Part shown: positions 16,454 to 24,897 of the stretch, in pieces | Position numbering within the stretch: the first letter of the stretch is position 1 | Layout: each line of letters begins with the position of its first letter | Source of the DNA: Mycobacteriales bacterium | GTDB taxonomy: Bacteria > Actinomycetota > Actinomycetes > DATLTS01 | Assembly (NCBI GenBank): GCA_035533475.1 | Contig: DATLTS010000014.1 | Coordinates: forward strand, 1-64,000 | Length of the DNA stretch: 64,000 bases | Direction: 5' to 3' | Translations under genes and position numbers: made by a program | The notes under the pieces: model-generated | The model's database searches: none | The model's input: the letters and a program-made list of their open reading frames with translations, nothing else | Told to the model about the DNA's origin: nothing

Positions 16454-17925
16454 CCGGCGGCCGCGGGGACCCGGGCGCTCACCAACGCCGCCCGCCGCAG
16501 CTTCCCGCCGTCGTCGCGGGGCAACGCGGCGACGAACTCGTAGCTGCGCGGCAGCTTGTAGGGGGCCAGGCGTGCCCGGCAGTGTGCGGTCAGCTGGCCG
16601 ACGGTGGGCTCGTCGGCGCCGGCCGCGAGTTGGATGACCGCGTGCACCCGCTGGCCCCACTCCTCGTCGGGCAGCCCGATCACCGCCGCGTCGCGGACCT
16701 GCGGGTGGTCGGCCAGGGCGGCCTCCACCTCGGCCGGGTAGACGTTCACCCCGCCGCTGACCACCAGGTCGACGCGCCGGTCGGCCAGGTGCAGAAATCC
16801 GTCCGGGTCGAGCCAGCCCAGGTCGCCGACGCTGCCGAACCCGTCGGGGGTGCGCAGCGGGTCCGCGCCGAGGTATTCCGCCGGGCGCAGCTCGTGCGGG
16901 CGCATGTAGATCTCGCCGACCTCGCCGGGCGGCAGCGCCGCGCCGGTGGCGTCGAGCACCCGGATGTCGCAGTGGTAGCCGCGGCCGACGCTGCCCGGAT
17001 GGCGCAGCCACTCGTCCCCGCGGATCACCGTGTTGCCGTACCCCTCGCTCGCGCCGTACGCCTCGAGGACCCGGGTGGCGCCGATCAGCTCGATCCAGTC
17101 CCGTTTCACCGCCGCCGGGCACGGCCCGGCCGAATGCACGATCTCGCGCAAGCTGCTCAGGTCGCGGTCGCGGATCCCGTCGAGGGCGGCGATGCGACGC
17201 ATCATGGTCGGCACGAACCCCACCGTGGTGACCCGGTGGCGTTCGATGGCGTCGACCGCCAGCCCGGCATCGAAGCGTTCCAGCAGCACCACCGTGTGAC
17301 CCAGCATCAGCCCGTAGTAGCACCAGTCGAAACCGAAGTTGTGGTAAAGCGGACCGGGCAGCAACTGTACGTCGCCGGCGGCGAGCCCGAATCCACGGAG
17401 CACGTCGGCAAGCTCGGCGGTCAGCCCCCACGGCCCGTCGTTCACCAGGAGTTTGGGCCGGCCGGTGGAACCACCGGTCCCGATCGCCTTGCCCGGGTCG
17501 GCCACGACGTCGGGCAGGGCAGGGACCGCGCGGGCGCTGTCGCTCAGCTGCGCGCCGGTGACGGTCCCCGGCAGGTCCGGCCAGTGCGCGACGACGACCT
17601 CTGGGTCGAACAGGGCGAGATGCCCGTCGCGTTCGGGCGGTGGAGCGGCGGGGTCGAGCGGCAGCACGCAGCCGCCGAGCTTCCACACCGCGCTGCAGGC
17701 CAGCACGTGCTCCGCCCCGTTGGGTAGACCCACCGCCACCCGGGATCGGGGTGCGACCCCAAGCCGGGCCAGGCCGGCGGCCATGACGTCGCTGGTCGCG
17801 TCCAGCTCGGCGCGGGACAGGGTGCGTTCGGTCCCGTCGGGGGCGACGGTCACCACGGCGGGCTCGTCCGGCCCAGCTAGGGCGGCGGCCCGCAGGATGG
17901 CGGCATAGGAGCGCAGGGGGGGCAT
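16450..17925 (-). CDS. AMP-forming acyl-CoA synthetase/ligase
   Basis: 491 aa. The P-loop-like motif is GTGGSTGRPK (about 150-159), followed by YGASEGYGN, GDLGWLDPDGFLHLADRRVD and the C-terminal hinge VSGGVNVYPAEVE. A C-terminal Lys in DDGGKLRRAAL would contact the acyl-adenylate. It activates a carboxylic acid with ATP and CoA; acid specificity cannot be read from the sequence. The ATG lies 7 nt after the amidase stop. It provides the thioester that the 3-hydroxyacyl-CoA dehydrogenase and SDR of the same operon would use. Confidence 0.9.
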   Translation of the reverse strand: MPPLRSYAAILRAAALAGPDEPAVVTVAPDGTERTLSRAELDATSDVMAAGLARLGVAPRSRVAVGLPNGAEHVLACSAVWKLGGCVLPLDPAAPPPERDGHLALFDPEVVVAHWPDLPGTVTGAQLSDSARAVPALPDVVADPGKAIGTGGSTGRPKLLVNDGPWGLTAELADVLRGFGLAAGDVQLLPGPLYHNFGFDWCYYGLMLGHTVVLLERFDAGLAVDAIERHRVTTVGFVPTMMRRIAALDGIRDRDLSSLREIVHSAGPCPAAVKRDWIELIGATRVLEAYGASEGYGNTVIRGDEWLRHPGSVGRGYHCDIRVLDATGAALPPGEVGEIYMRPHELRPAEYLGADPLRTPDGFGSVGDLGWLDPDGFLHLADRRVDLVVSGGVNVYPAEVEAALADHPQVRDAAVIGLPDEEWGQRVHAVIQLAAGADEPTVGQLTAHCRARLAPYKLPRSYEFVAALPRDDGGKLRRAALVSARVPAAAG

Positions 17926-17932
17926 CGGATCC

Positions 17933-19339
17933 TCAGCGGTGGGTGGCGGGCAGTTCGCGTTCGAGTTGTCCGGCCAAGCGGAAGAGGGTGGCCTCGTCGG
18001 CGACGCGTCCGACGAGTTGGACGGCCATCGGCAGTCGACTGTCCGCCCCGAACCCGACCGGCAGCGAGATCGCCGGCTGTCCGGTCCAGTTCCACATCGT
18101 GGTGAATGGCACGTAGCTCTCCCAGGTGGCGAACAGTTCAGCCACCGGGAGCTCACGATGCGCGCCGATCAGCGGCGGCGTCTTGGCGACGGTAGGGGTG
18201 AGCAGCACGTCGACGTCGCCGAACGCCTCGGCGGCCCGGCGGGCCCGGGTGAGCAGCTCGGCGGTGGCCGCGGCGTAGTCGTCCGCGCTGACCGGCGCCT
18301 CCCTGCTGGCCGCGCCCAGCAACGGGTCCAGCGGCGCGTCGACCGTCAGGGTCGCCAGGGCCTGGCGGACCGTGGCCCCGAGCAGGGGATGCAGGTACGG
18401 GGAGATCATCATGTCCCAGTGCGGCTCCGGTTCGCGGGCGCTCACCCGGTGGCCGAGCCGGGGGAGCAACCCGATGACGCGATCCAGTCCGGCGGCGACG
18501 TCGGGATCGAGCGGGGTGCGGCCGACCGCTACCCCCACGGTGAGCCGGCTCGGGGCCGTGCTGGCCTCCAACCGGAACGGCCGGTCGGGGAGTGGGACTG
18601 CGAACGCGTCGCCGGGCGTCGGCCCGGACATGGCGTCGAGCAGCGCGGCGGCGTCGGTGACGGTGCGGGCCAACGGACCGGAGGTCGCCGTGAGGCTGCT
18701 TGCCGCGGGGGCGGCGGAGACCCGCCCGCGGGTCGGTTTGACGCCGACCACTCCGCACCAGGCGGCGGGAATCCGGATCGACCCCCCGCCGTCGGTGCCG
18801 TGCGCGGCGGCGCACAGCCCCGCCGCGACCGCCGCCGCCGCGCCCCCCGAAGATCCGCCGGCGCTTCGGGTCCGATCCCACGGGTTGCGCGCCGCGGGCA
18901 GCCCCGCGGGTTCGCTGACGCAGCCCAGACCGAGGGCGGGGGTGGTGGTCTTCCCGAGCAGCAGCAGCCCGGCCCGGTGCAGCGCGGTGACGACGTGGTC
19001 GTCGCGTTCGGGCAGGTCGTCGCGTAGGCCGGCGATGCCCAGGGTGGTCCGTAACCCGGCGGTGCGGGTGAGGTCTTTGACGGAGAGCGTGACACCGCGC
19101 AACGGGGCGGTGTCCGTGGCCGGATGGCTGGCCGCCGCGGCCGCGGCGGCGCGGACCCGGTCGGCGTCGACGGTGACGTAGGCGCCGAGGTCGGGATCGA
19201 GCGCGGCCGTTCGCTCCAGGTAAATCTCCACCAGTTCGGCCGGCGTCAACTCGCCCCTGCGGATCAGGTCCGCCTGCTCCAACGCGGGCAGGAACGCCAG
19301 CGGATCGCGGACCCGCACGGTGGGGAGGGTCGCGGTCAC
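17933..19339 (-). CDS. Amidase-signature hydrolase (operon copy)
   Basis: 468 aa. Catalytic Lys88 in LSVKDLT, the AGGSSGG loop at 160-166 with the cis-Ser, and nucleophile Ser187 in GTDGGGSIRIPA give the complete Ser-cisSer-Lys triad. The GTG at 19339 overlaps the stop of the binding-protein gene as GTGA. The frame continues 81 codons upstream inside that gene and is not used. The family includes glutamyl-tRNA amidotransferase A, fatty-acid amide hydrolase, aryl-acylamidases and the nylon cyclic-dimer hydrolase NylA. Here it probably opens an amide bond of the imported substrate. Confidence 0.9.
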   Translation of the reverse strand: MTATLPTVRVRDPLAFLPALEQADLIRRGELTPAELVEIYLERTAALDPDLGAYVTVDADRVRAAAAAAASHPATDTAPLRGVTLSVKDLTRTAGLRTTLGIAGLRDDLPERDDHVVTALHRAGLLLLGKTTTPALGLGCVSEPAGLPAARNPWDRTRSAGGSSGGAAAAVAAGLCAAAHGTDGGGSIRIPAAWCGVVGVKPTRGRVSAAPAASSLTATSGPLARTVTDAAALLDAMSGPTPGDAFAVPLPDRPFRLEASTAPSRLTVGVAVGRTPLDPDVAAGLDRVIGLLPRLGHRVSAREPEPHWDMMISPYLHPLLGATVRQALATLTVDAPLDPLLGAASREAPVSADDYAAATAELLTRARRAAEAFGDVDVLLTPTVAKTPPLIGAHRELPVAELFATWESYVPFTTMWNWTGQPAISLPVGFGADSRLPMAVQLVGRVADEATLFRLAGQLERELPATHR

Positions 19340-20895
19340 GAGGCGGGCGGGTCGAACGAGGGCCGCGTCGGTCCGGTGTAGACGAAGCAGCCGCAGCCCG
19401 TGTCGTACAGCGAGGGACGGTAGGCACCGGCGCCGTCCGGACGGCCCCGTTGGAAGAAGGTGCCGAACGTCAGCGCGGACGGGAAGGACCGGCCCAGGGC
19501 GTACACGCGGTCGGCCAGCACGGCGGGGCTCACGGTAGTGGCGCCGCGCAGCGCCTGCTGCAGGAAGAACATCGGGTCGCACAGCTGCGCCTCGTACATT
19601 TGCACCGTGCGGTTGGAGGTGTCCTGCCCGGCGTTGCGCATCAGCTGCAGGCAGCGGGTCTCGTTGGCGCTGACCGGTCCCGGATCGTGGGCCTGGTCCA
19701 CGTCGTTGATGGGTTGCCAGCCGATCGACGCCGCGCCCGGAAGCTGGTCTTTGGGGGCAATCGTCTGCATGGTCGACGGGGAGAAAGTCGAGGACAGCGC
19801 GTAGCGGGGGTAGTAGCGCTGGCTGTCCGCCTGCTGCATGAAGAAAATCGGGTTGGTTAGGTTCAGGATGTTCGTCACCCCGGCCTGGCGGAACTTCAGC
19901 ACGATCCCCGGGATATCGTTGATCCCGCCGGCCCCGGTGCCGGTGCCGCCTTGCGCGGTCACCTTCAGGCCACGGGCGCTGAGCATCGGGATGATCACGT
20001 GCGCGATCAGGTCACGGGCCTGGCTAGTGTCGACGTAGAACACGCCGATTTTCGTGGTCGGGTTCAGCCAGTTCATCGCAGCCAGCCCGCCGATGTAGGT
20101 GGCCATGCCGCGTTCCGCGAGGAAGTTGCTCGGCTGGTAGAAGTACGGGCCCAGCTTGCGGTACTCGGCGGAGGTGATGCCGCTGGCATCGTCAACGAAA
20201 ACCGTGTTGTGCTGGGCCAGACAGTAATAGAACCCCGGGGAACCCGCCTGTTCCGCGTCGAGGTAGCTGACGACGGCGAACACCTTGTTGTCCTGGGTGA
20301 AGTAGGCGCAGGCTGCCTGGAACTGCGGGTCGGGGTTGGACAGGTACTGGCTGGTGTCGATCCCGTAGTACAGCGGGACGATGCGGCGCCCGGCGATACC
20401 GCCCCCGCGGTTCAACGCGTCCACGATCGCCTGTGCCTGCGCGTGCGGGTCGCCGGTGCTCACCCCGCTGACCCCGATAGCCGTCAGCTCCTCGGTGTGC
20501 GTCGGGTAGATGAAACCGATCGCGATGCTCGCCGCCTTGACCGAACCCTGCGGTGCGCTCGTGGCGACCCCGGCACCGGTGGGCCCGGACCCTGCGACCG
20601 TGCGACCAGTGGATCCGCCGGGCCCGCCGGCCGTCCCACTTCCCTGCGCCCCGGCTCCGACGGCGCCAGCGGCGGTTCCCGGAACCGTGCCCGCGGCGGC
20701 GTCCGACCCCGGTGCGGCCGAGCCGGTGCCCAGTCCGCCCTGACCGGTCGGGTTCGCGCCGCCCGGCCCGGTCGGTACGGCGGTGGAGCCGCACCCGGCC
20801 GTCACGCCGACAAGCACCACCGCCGCGGCGAGGGCGAGGCAGCCGCGGACCGTGCGACCGGAGACCGGCCGCTCACGCAACAGCAGATGGAGCAT
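19336..20895 (-). CDS. Solute-binding lipoprotein, periplasmic-binding-protein type I fold
   Basis: 519 aa. Signal peptide GCLALAAAVVLVGVTAGCGS with lipobox VTAGC, then a Gly/Ala/Thr-rich linker of about 90 residues, then a type I binding fold (IAIGFIYPTHTEEL, VDALNRGGGIAGRRI, KIGVFYVDTSQARDLI) as in branched-chain amino-acid or amide-binding ABC components. Start ATG 20895 has a good ribosome site (GGGAGGCGAG). No ABC permease or ATPase is encoded nearby, so it is an orphan binding or sensing protein. First gene of the operon, with the TetR-type operator about 55 nt upstream. Confidence 0.85.
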   Translation of the reverse strand: MLHLLLRERPVSGRTVRGCLALAAAVVLVGVTAGCGSTAVPTGPGGANPTGQGGLGTGSAAPGSDAAAGTVPGTAAGAVGAGAQGSGTAGGPGGSTGRTVAGSGPTGAGVATSAPQGSVKAASIAIGFIYPTHTEELTAIGVSGVSTGDPHAQAQAIVDALNRGGGIAGRRIVPLYYGIDTSQYLSNPDPQFQAACAYFTQDNKVFAVVSYLDAEQAGSPGFYYCLAQHNTVFVDDASGITSAEYRKLGPYFYQPSNFLAERGMATYIGGLAAMNWLNPTTKIGVFYVDTSQARDLIAHVIIPMLSARGLKVTAQGGTGTGAGGINDIPGIVLKFRQAGVTNILNLTNPIFFMQQADSQRYYPRYALSSTFSPSTMQTIAPKDQLPGAASIGWQPINDVDQAHDPGPVSANETRCLQLMRNAGQDTSNRTVQMYEAQLCDPMFFLQQALRGATTVSPAVLADRVYALGRSFPSALTFGTFFQRGRPDGAGAYRPSLYDTGCGCFVYTGPTRPSFDPPAS

Positions 20896-20950
20896 CTCGC
20901 CTCCCGGGCGGCGGACCGCCCGCATTCTGGGTGGGCGGACCGACGGCAAA

Positions 20951-20970
20951 AGTAGACCACATGGTCGACT
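20951..20970. promoter_or_regulatory. Putative TetR operator O1
   Basis: AGTAGACCACATGGTCGACT is a palindrome of 9-base arms with one mismatch around a 2-base centre. It differs at a single central position from the site at 23418-23437. It sits between the divergent solute-binding-protein operon (start 20895) and tetR (start 21014), where one bound dimer could repress both directions. Confidence 0.75.
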
Positions 20971-21013
20971 ACGCGGCAAGGCTCCTGCGCCGGACGGGGG
21001 CTACGCTGCCTCG

Positions 21014-21610
21014 ATGAGTCGCGGAGCGCGCCGGCGGGCGGAGCTGCTGTCCGCGGTCGTCGCGCACCTGCTCGAGTTCGGCATGGCCGGCTTCTCGCTG
21101 CGGGTCGCCGCGTCCGCCGCCGGCACCAGCCACAGCATGCTGCTCTACCACTTCGGCAGCCAGGAGGCGCTGCTGCGCGAGGCGCTGCACGCGATCCGGG
21201 AGCGGCGGCTGGACGACCTGCGCGCGTTGGCCCGACGCAAGCCCAGGGACATGTCGGCGATGCTGCGGCTGCTAGGTCGGGAAACGCCCGAGCTGCGGGT
21301 GCTGCGTCAATCCTTCGGGCTGGCCCAGATCGATCCGGACCGGTACGGCGGGATCGCCGTGGACGCCGTGCACGACGACCTCGCGGTCACCGAGGAGTTG
21401 CTCGCCCGACTGGTCGGGGACCGCCAGCTCCCGCCCGGAACCGCGACGCTGGTCGCGGCCGCGTTGCGCGGCCTGGTCTTCGACGGGCTCGTCACCGGCG
21501 ACCGGGCGCGGGTCACGCTCGCCGTGCGCGTGCTGGAAAGCCTCGTCGCTGCGGGCGGGCCAGACGAGGCCGGCTCACGCTCGGACGCCGGTGGCGTGGC
21601 CGTGATCTGA
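21014..21610 (+). CDS. TetR-family transcriptional regulator
   Basis: 198 aa from ATG 21014. N-terminal HTH: GFSLRVAASAAGTSHSMLLYHFGSQEALL (about 23-51), with the LLYHFGS recognition helix typical of TetR proteins. The ligand domain is diverged. Divergent from the nine-gene operon, with operator O1 about 45 nt upstream. A near-identical operator lies in the next divergent promoter region at 23.4 kb, so it likely controls both units and its own gene. Its last 98 bases overlap the 3' end of the convergent beta-propeller-like gene. Confidence 0.9.
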   Translation: MSRGARRRAELLSAVVAHLLEFGMAGFSLRVAASAAGTSHSMLLYHFGSQEALLREALHAIRERRLDDLRALARRKPRDMSAMLRLLGRETPELRVLRQSFGLAQIDPDRYGGIAVDAVHDDLAVTEELLARLVGDRQLPPGTATLVAAALRGLVFDGLVTGDRARVTLAVRVLESLVAAGGPDEAGSRSDAGGVAVI

Positions 21611-23381
21611 CGCACGGCCCGGCGGCTCCGACGAAACCCAGGCCACCGAGGGTGAGCGGCAGCGTCATCCCGAGGTCGTCGCCCGCCGGCTGCTGGTCGA
21701 GGCCGCCAGCCCGGACGAACGCGACGTCCCAGTTTGGCGCGGCCCGCCCGAAGGCCTGACCGTTCACAGTGAAAATGCCGTAGAAGCTGTCTCGTTGCGC
21801 GGTCAGCTGTTGGTAATCCCCGAGCGGGCGCTGCCCGGCGTCGTTCGGGTTCTCCTTCTCCACCGACCGGAAGCGGGTGAGGACGGTGTCGGAGAAGCTC
21901 TGCCCGCCGTCGCCGGTGCGCGCCAGGTGCACGCTGATCAGCGGGTAGCCGGCCGGGTCGAAGCCGTCGAAGGCGTCGTAGAGCACGCCGACCGTCCCGT
22001 CGTCGGTGACCGCTACCCCGGGCAGCGCTGCCTGCACCTGCCCCGTCACGAAGTGCTGCGGGCCGACGGTGAGCCCGAGCGGTCCCCCCACCCGCACCCG
22101 GCGCATCGCCAGTCGGTTCATCTCGGTCGTCGGATCGATGGCCCCGTAGACGTAGTACAGGTCGCCGGTTCTCGGGTCGACTCCCGCGGCGTGCGTCCCC
22201 CCGTACAGGCCGTTGATCGTGGCGAACTTGTCGGAGGTTTGCGAACTGAACGCGGTGTCCACCACGTACCCGCCCGGGTGGGTGCTGGCGAGCCAGCTGC
22301 GACCGCCGTCGAGGGACACGTCGACGTGGTACTGGACCAACGCCGAGGTGCCCATCTGCGTGTCGAACTGCGCGCCGTACGGTCGGGGGAAGAGGCCGAT
22401 CGCCTTGGACACCCCCCACAGCGCGTAGAGCGGGCCCGGCTGGCGATCCGCCGCGAGCCGGATGGCGGGATAGCTGACGTTGCTCAGTGGCGCGGTCGTC
22501 TGCGGGTCCGGTCGCGGCAGGTCGGTGCAACAGGCCGGAGTCGACCACAGCTGGTGGTGCGCGGTGAAATTCAGCGGCGCGCTGCCGTAGGAGGTCGCCA
22601 CGAACAGCGACAACCTCGGGTCCAGATCCTGATAGAACTTGCCGTCGTCCTCGTAGGCGATGTAGACGTTGTCCCGGCTGGGGTTCAGCGGGTCCGGCGC
22701 GACCGCGATCTGTGGCTGGTCCACCGTGCCGAACGGTTCGCCGATGGGTTGACCCACCGGGTTGGCCACCGGTCCGACGCTGGGCGGCAGGAACTCGTCG
22801 TGGCGGGCTACCGCCTGGACCGAGCCGTCGACGTTGGTTGGGTAGGTCCACGAGCCCGGCTGGGTGGGGTCGGTCGCGCTGGCCGCGTAGATCGCCTTGT
22901 CGAAGGTCAGGAACGCCCCGATCAGGTGGCCCGTCCGGTCGTATGCGAGCACCCGGTCGTTGGTGTTCGCCCCGAAGGTCGCCCCCGGCGGGAGCGGCAC
23001 GCTGTAGGTCTTGGTCCACAGTGTGCCGTCGTTGCCCGACGTCCACACCGACCCGTGCGTCTGCAGGGCACCGAGGGGGCATTGCACCGGATCGGGAGCG
23101 CAGCCGTTGGGCATCCACTCCTCCGGCTGAAAGGGTCCGACGTGCCCGCTGAAGGCCGCCACCCGACCGGGCTGGGACGGGTCCACCGCGATCGCCGGTT
23201 CACTGTCGATGACCTGATCGGTGGCGGCCAACTGATGGTCGGTGTTCGCGACGACGAGGTCGGTCACCAACGGTCGGGGGTCGGCGCTGGCGCTCCCCAG
23301 GCTCAGCGTCAGGACAGCGGCGAGGCCAAGGCCCGCCGCCGCCCAGCGTGCCGCCGTTCCCTCGGTGCCGCTTCGGCTCAC
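21513..23381 (-). CDS. Secreted beta-propeller-like (sialidase/BNR-type) protein
   Basis: 622 aa from GTG 23381. Signal peptide RWAAAGLGLAAVLTLSLGSASA with likely cleavage after ASA. The mature chain has repeated Asp-box-like turns (SLDGGRSWLAS, TGDGGQSFSDT, SGNDGTLWTK) and regularly spaced beta strands, as in exo-alpha-sialidase-like or BNR-repeat proteins. No catalytic Arg triad of true sialidases was recognised, so an extracellular binding or scaffold role is equally possible. The last about 33 residues are arginine-rich and read antisense to tetR. The promoter region holds operator O2. Confidence 0.75.
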   Translation of the reverse strand: MSRSGTEGTAARWAAAGLGLAAVLTLSLGSASADPRPLVTDLVVANTDHQLAATDQVIDSEPAIAVDPSQPGRVAAFSGHVGPFQPEEWMPNGCAPDPVQCPLGALQTHGSVWTSGNDGTLWTKTYSVPLPPGATFGANTNDRVLAYDRTGHLIGAFLTFDKAIYAASATDPTQPGSWTYPTNVDGSVQAVARHDEFLPPSVGPVANPVGQPIGEPFGTVDQPQIAVAPDPLNPSRDNVYIAYEDDGKFYQDLDPRLSLFVATSYGSAPLNFTAHHQLWSTPACCTDLPRPDPQTTAPLSNVSYPAIRLAADRQPGPLYALWGVSKAIGLFPRPYGAQFDTQMGTSALVQYHVDVSLDGGRSWLASTHPGGYVVDTAFSSQTSDKFATINGLYGGTHAAGVDPRTGDLYYVYGAIDPTTEMNRLAMRRVRVGGPLGLTVGPQHFVTGQVQAALPGVAVTDDGTVGVLYDAFDGFDPAGYPLISVHLARTGDGGQSFSDTVLTRFRSVEKENPNDAGQRPLGDYQQLTAQRDSFYGIFTVNGQAFGRAAPNWDVAFVRAGGLDQQPAGDDLGMTLPLTLGGLGFVGAAGPCVRSRPRHRRPSVSRPRLARPQRRGFPARARRA

Positions 23382-23417
23382 CCTGCGCCCTCCTCGGGAC
23401 TACCGCGGCCGGCGTGG

Positions 23418-23437
23418 AGTAGACCAGATGGTCGACT
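23418..23437. promoter_or_regulatory. Putative TetR operator O2
   Basis: AGTAGACCAGATGGTCGACT equals the site at 20951-20970 except for one base in the centre. It lies between the divergent beta-propeller gene (start 23381) and the amidase/M81 pair (start 23476). No third copy was noticed in the window. Confidence 0.75.
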
Positions 23438-23475
23438 ACAGTGTCAAGGACGCGACGTTTTACGGTGAGGCGGCC

Positions 23476-24897
23476 ATGCGGGCGGACGAGTACGTGCGGC
23501 ACGACGGCGTGGGACTGGCCGACCTGGTGCGGTCCGGTCAGGTCAGTCCGGTCGAGCTGCAGCAGGCCGCGCAGAGCGTGCTCGACGCCGTCAACGGCCG
23601 GATCAACGCCGTCGTCACCGGGGATCTGCACGTCAGTCCCGGCCCGTCCGGTGCACCCGACGAGGCCGCATTCAGCGGGGTGCCGCTACTGGCCAAGGAC
23701 AACCACCCATGTGCGGGGCTGCCGGCCCGGCACGGTTCGGCGTTCCGATCGGCGACCCCCGAAGCGGGCGACCATCCCGTGGTCGGGCGGCTGCGGGCCG
23801 CCGGCGCGAACCCGGTGGGGATGACCAACATGCCCGAGGCCGGGCTGTTGGCGACGACGCAGCCGGCGCTGTACGGCGCCTGCCGCAACCCGTGGGACCT
23901 CGGCCGTACTGCCGGCGGCTCCTCGGGGGGTTCGGCGGCCGCGGTGATCGCCGGCATCGCCCCGATCGCGACCGGCAGCGACGGGGGCGGCTCGATCCGG
24001 ATCCCGGCCAGCGCCTGCGGGGTCTTCGGTCTCAAGCCCAGCCGTGGCCGTACCCCCGGCATCGGTTGGGGTGGTCTCGTGGTCAACCATGTGCTCACCC
24101 GATCCGTCCGCGACAGTGCGGTGGCGCTGGACCTGCTCAGCCGGGCCGGCCCGGACGCGCCGAACCTCGTCTCCGCACCGTCGCGTCCCTTCGCCACGGC
24201 GGTCACCGCCGAGCCGGGCCGGCTGCGGATCGCCTTCTCCGTCGCTCCCCCCGACGGTTTCGAATTGCACTGCGACGTCGTCGCGGCCGTCCGCCATGCC
24301 GCCCAGCTGCTGGAATCCCTTGGCCACGACGTCGCCGAAGACCATCTCGATGTGACGGCCGGGCCGTTGGCCGCGGTGACCGAACGGCTCGAGGACCTGG
24401 TACCAGTTGCGACCGCGGCGCGGGTGCAGACCTGGGCGGAGGAGAGCGGCAGCGAGCTCACCGAGACCGGCGTGGAGCCGCTGACCTGGCGCTACATCGA
24501 GCGGGGCCGTGCGGTCAGTGGTCCGGCGTTCGCCGTACTGCTGGACGCGCTGCCGCGCTTCGCCGAAGCTGCGGCGCCGTTCTTCGCCCGCTACGATCTG
24601 TGGCTGCTGCCCACCACAGCGGAGCCCCCGCCACCCCTGGACTGCTGGAACTTCGCGGCGCCCACCCTGGACGATGCGCTCACCCGGATGACCCGCTACG
24701 TGCCGGGGTTCGTGACCTCGCTGGCAAACATCACCGGCCAGCCGGCCGCGTCGGTGCCATTCACCGCCTCTGCCGAGGGCCTGCCGGTCGGTGTTCAACT
24801 GGTGGCCCGCCACTACCGCGAGGACCTGCTGCTCGGCGTGGCCGGGCAGATCGAGCGCGCCCGGCCCTGGCCGGTGCGCGCCCCGGTGACCCCGTGA
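23476..24897 (+). CDS. Amidase-signature hydrolase (second copy)
   Basis: 473 aa from ATG 23476, preceded by GGTGAGGCGG. Catalytic Lys74 in LLAKDN, AGGSSGGS at 146-153 and nucleophile Ser173 in GSDGGGSIRIPA. Same family as the operon amidase but clearly divergent, so a different substrate preference is likely. The in-frame stretch from 23242 to 23475 contains operator O2 and is not coding. The TGA overlaps the GTG of the M81 gene. Together the two genes form the rightward arm of the putative TetR regulon. Confidence 0.9.
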   Translation: MRADEYVRHDGVGLADLVRSGQVSPVELQQAAQSVLDAVNGRINAVVTGDLHVSPGPSGAPDEAAFSGVPLLAKDNHPCAGLPARHGSAFRSATPEAGDHPVVGRLRAAGANPVGMTNMPEAGLLATTQPALYGACRNPWDLGRTAGGSSGGSAAAVIAGIAPIATGSDGGGSIRIPASACGVFGLKPSRGRTPGIGWGGLVVNHVLTRSVRDSAVALDLLSRAGPDAPNLVSAPSRPFATAVTAEPGRLRIAFSVAPPDGFELHCDVVAAVRHAAQLLESLGHDVAEDHLDVTAGPLAAVTERLEDLVPVATAARVQTWAEESGSELTETGVEPLTWRYIERGRAVSGPAFAVLLDALPRFAEAAAPFFARYDLWLLPTTAEPPPPLDCWNFAAPTLDDALTRMTRYVPGFVTSLANITGQPAASVPFTASAEGLPVGVQLVARHYREDLLLGVAGQIERARPWPVRAPVTP

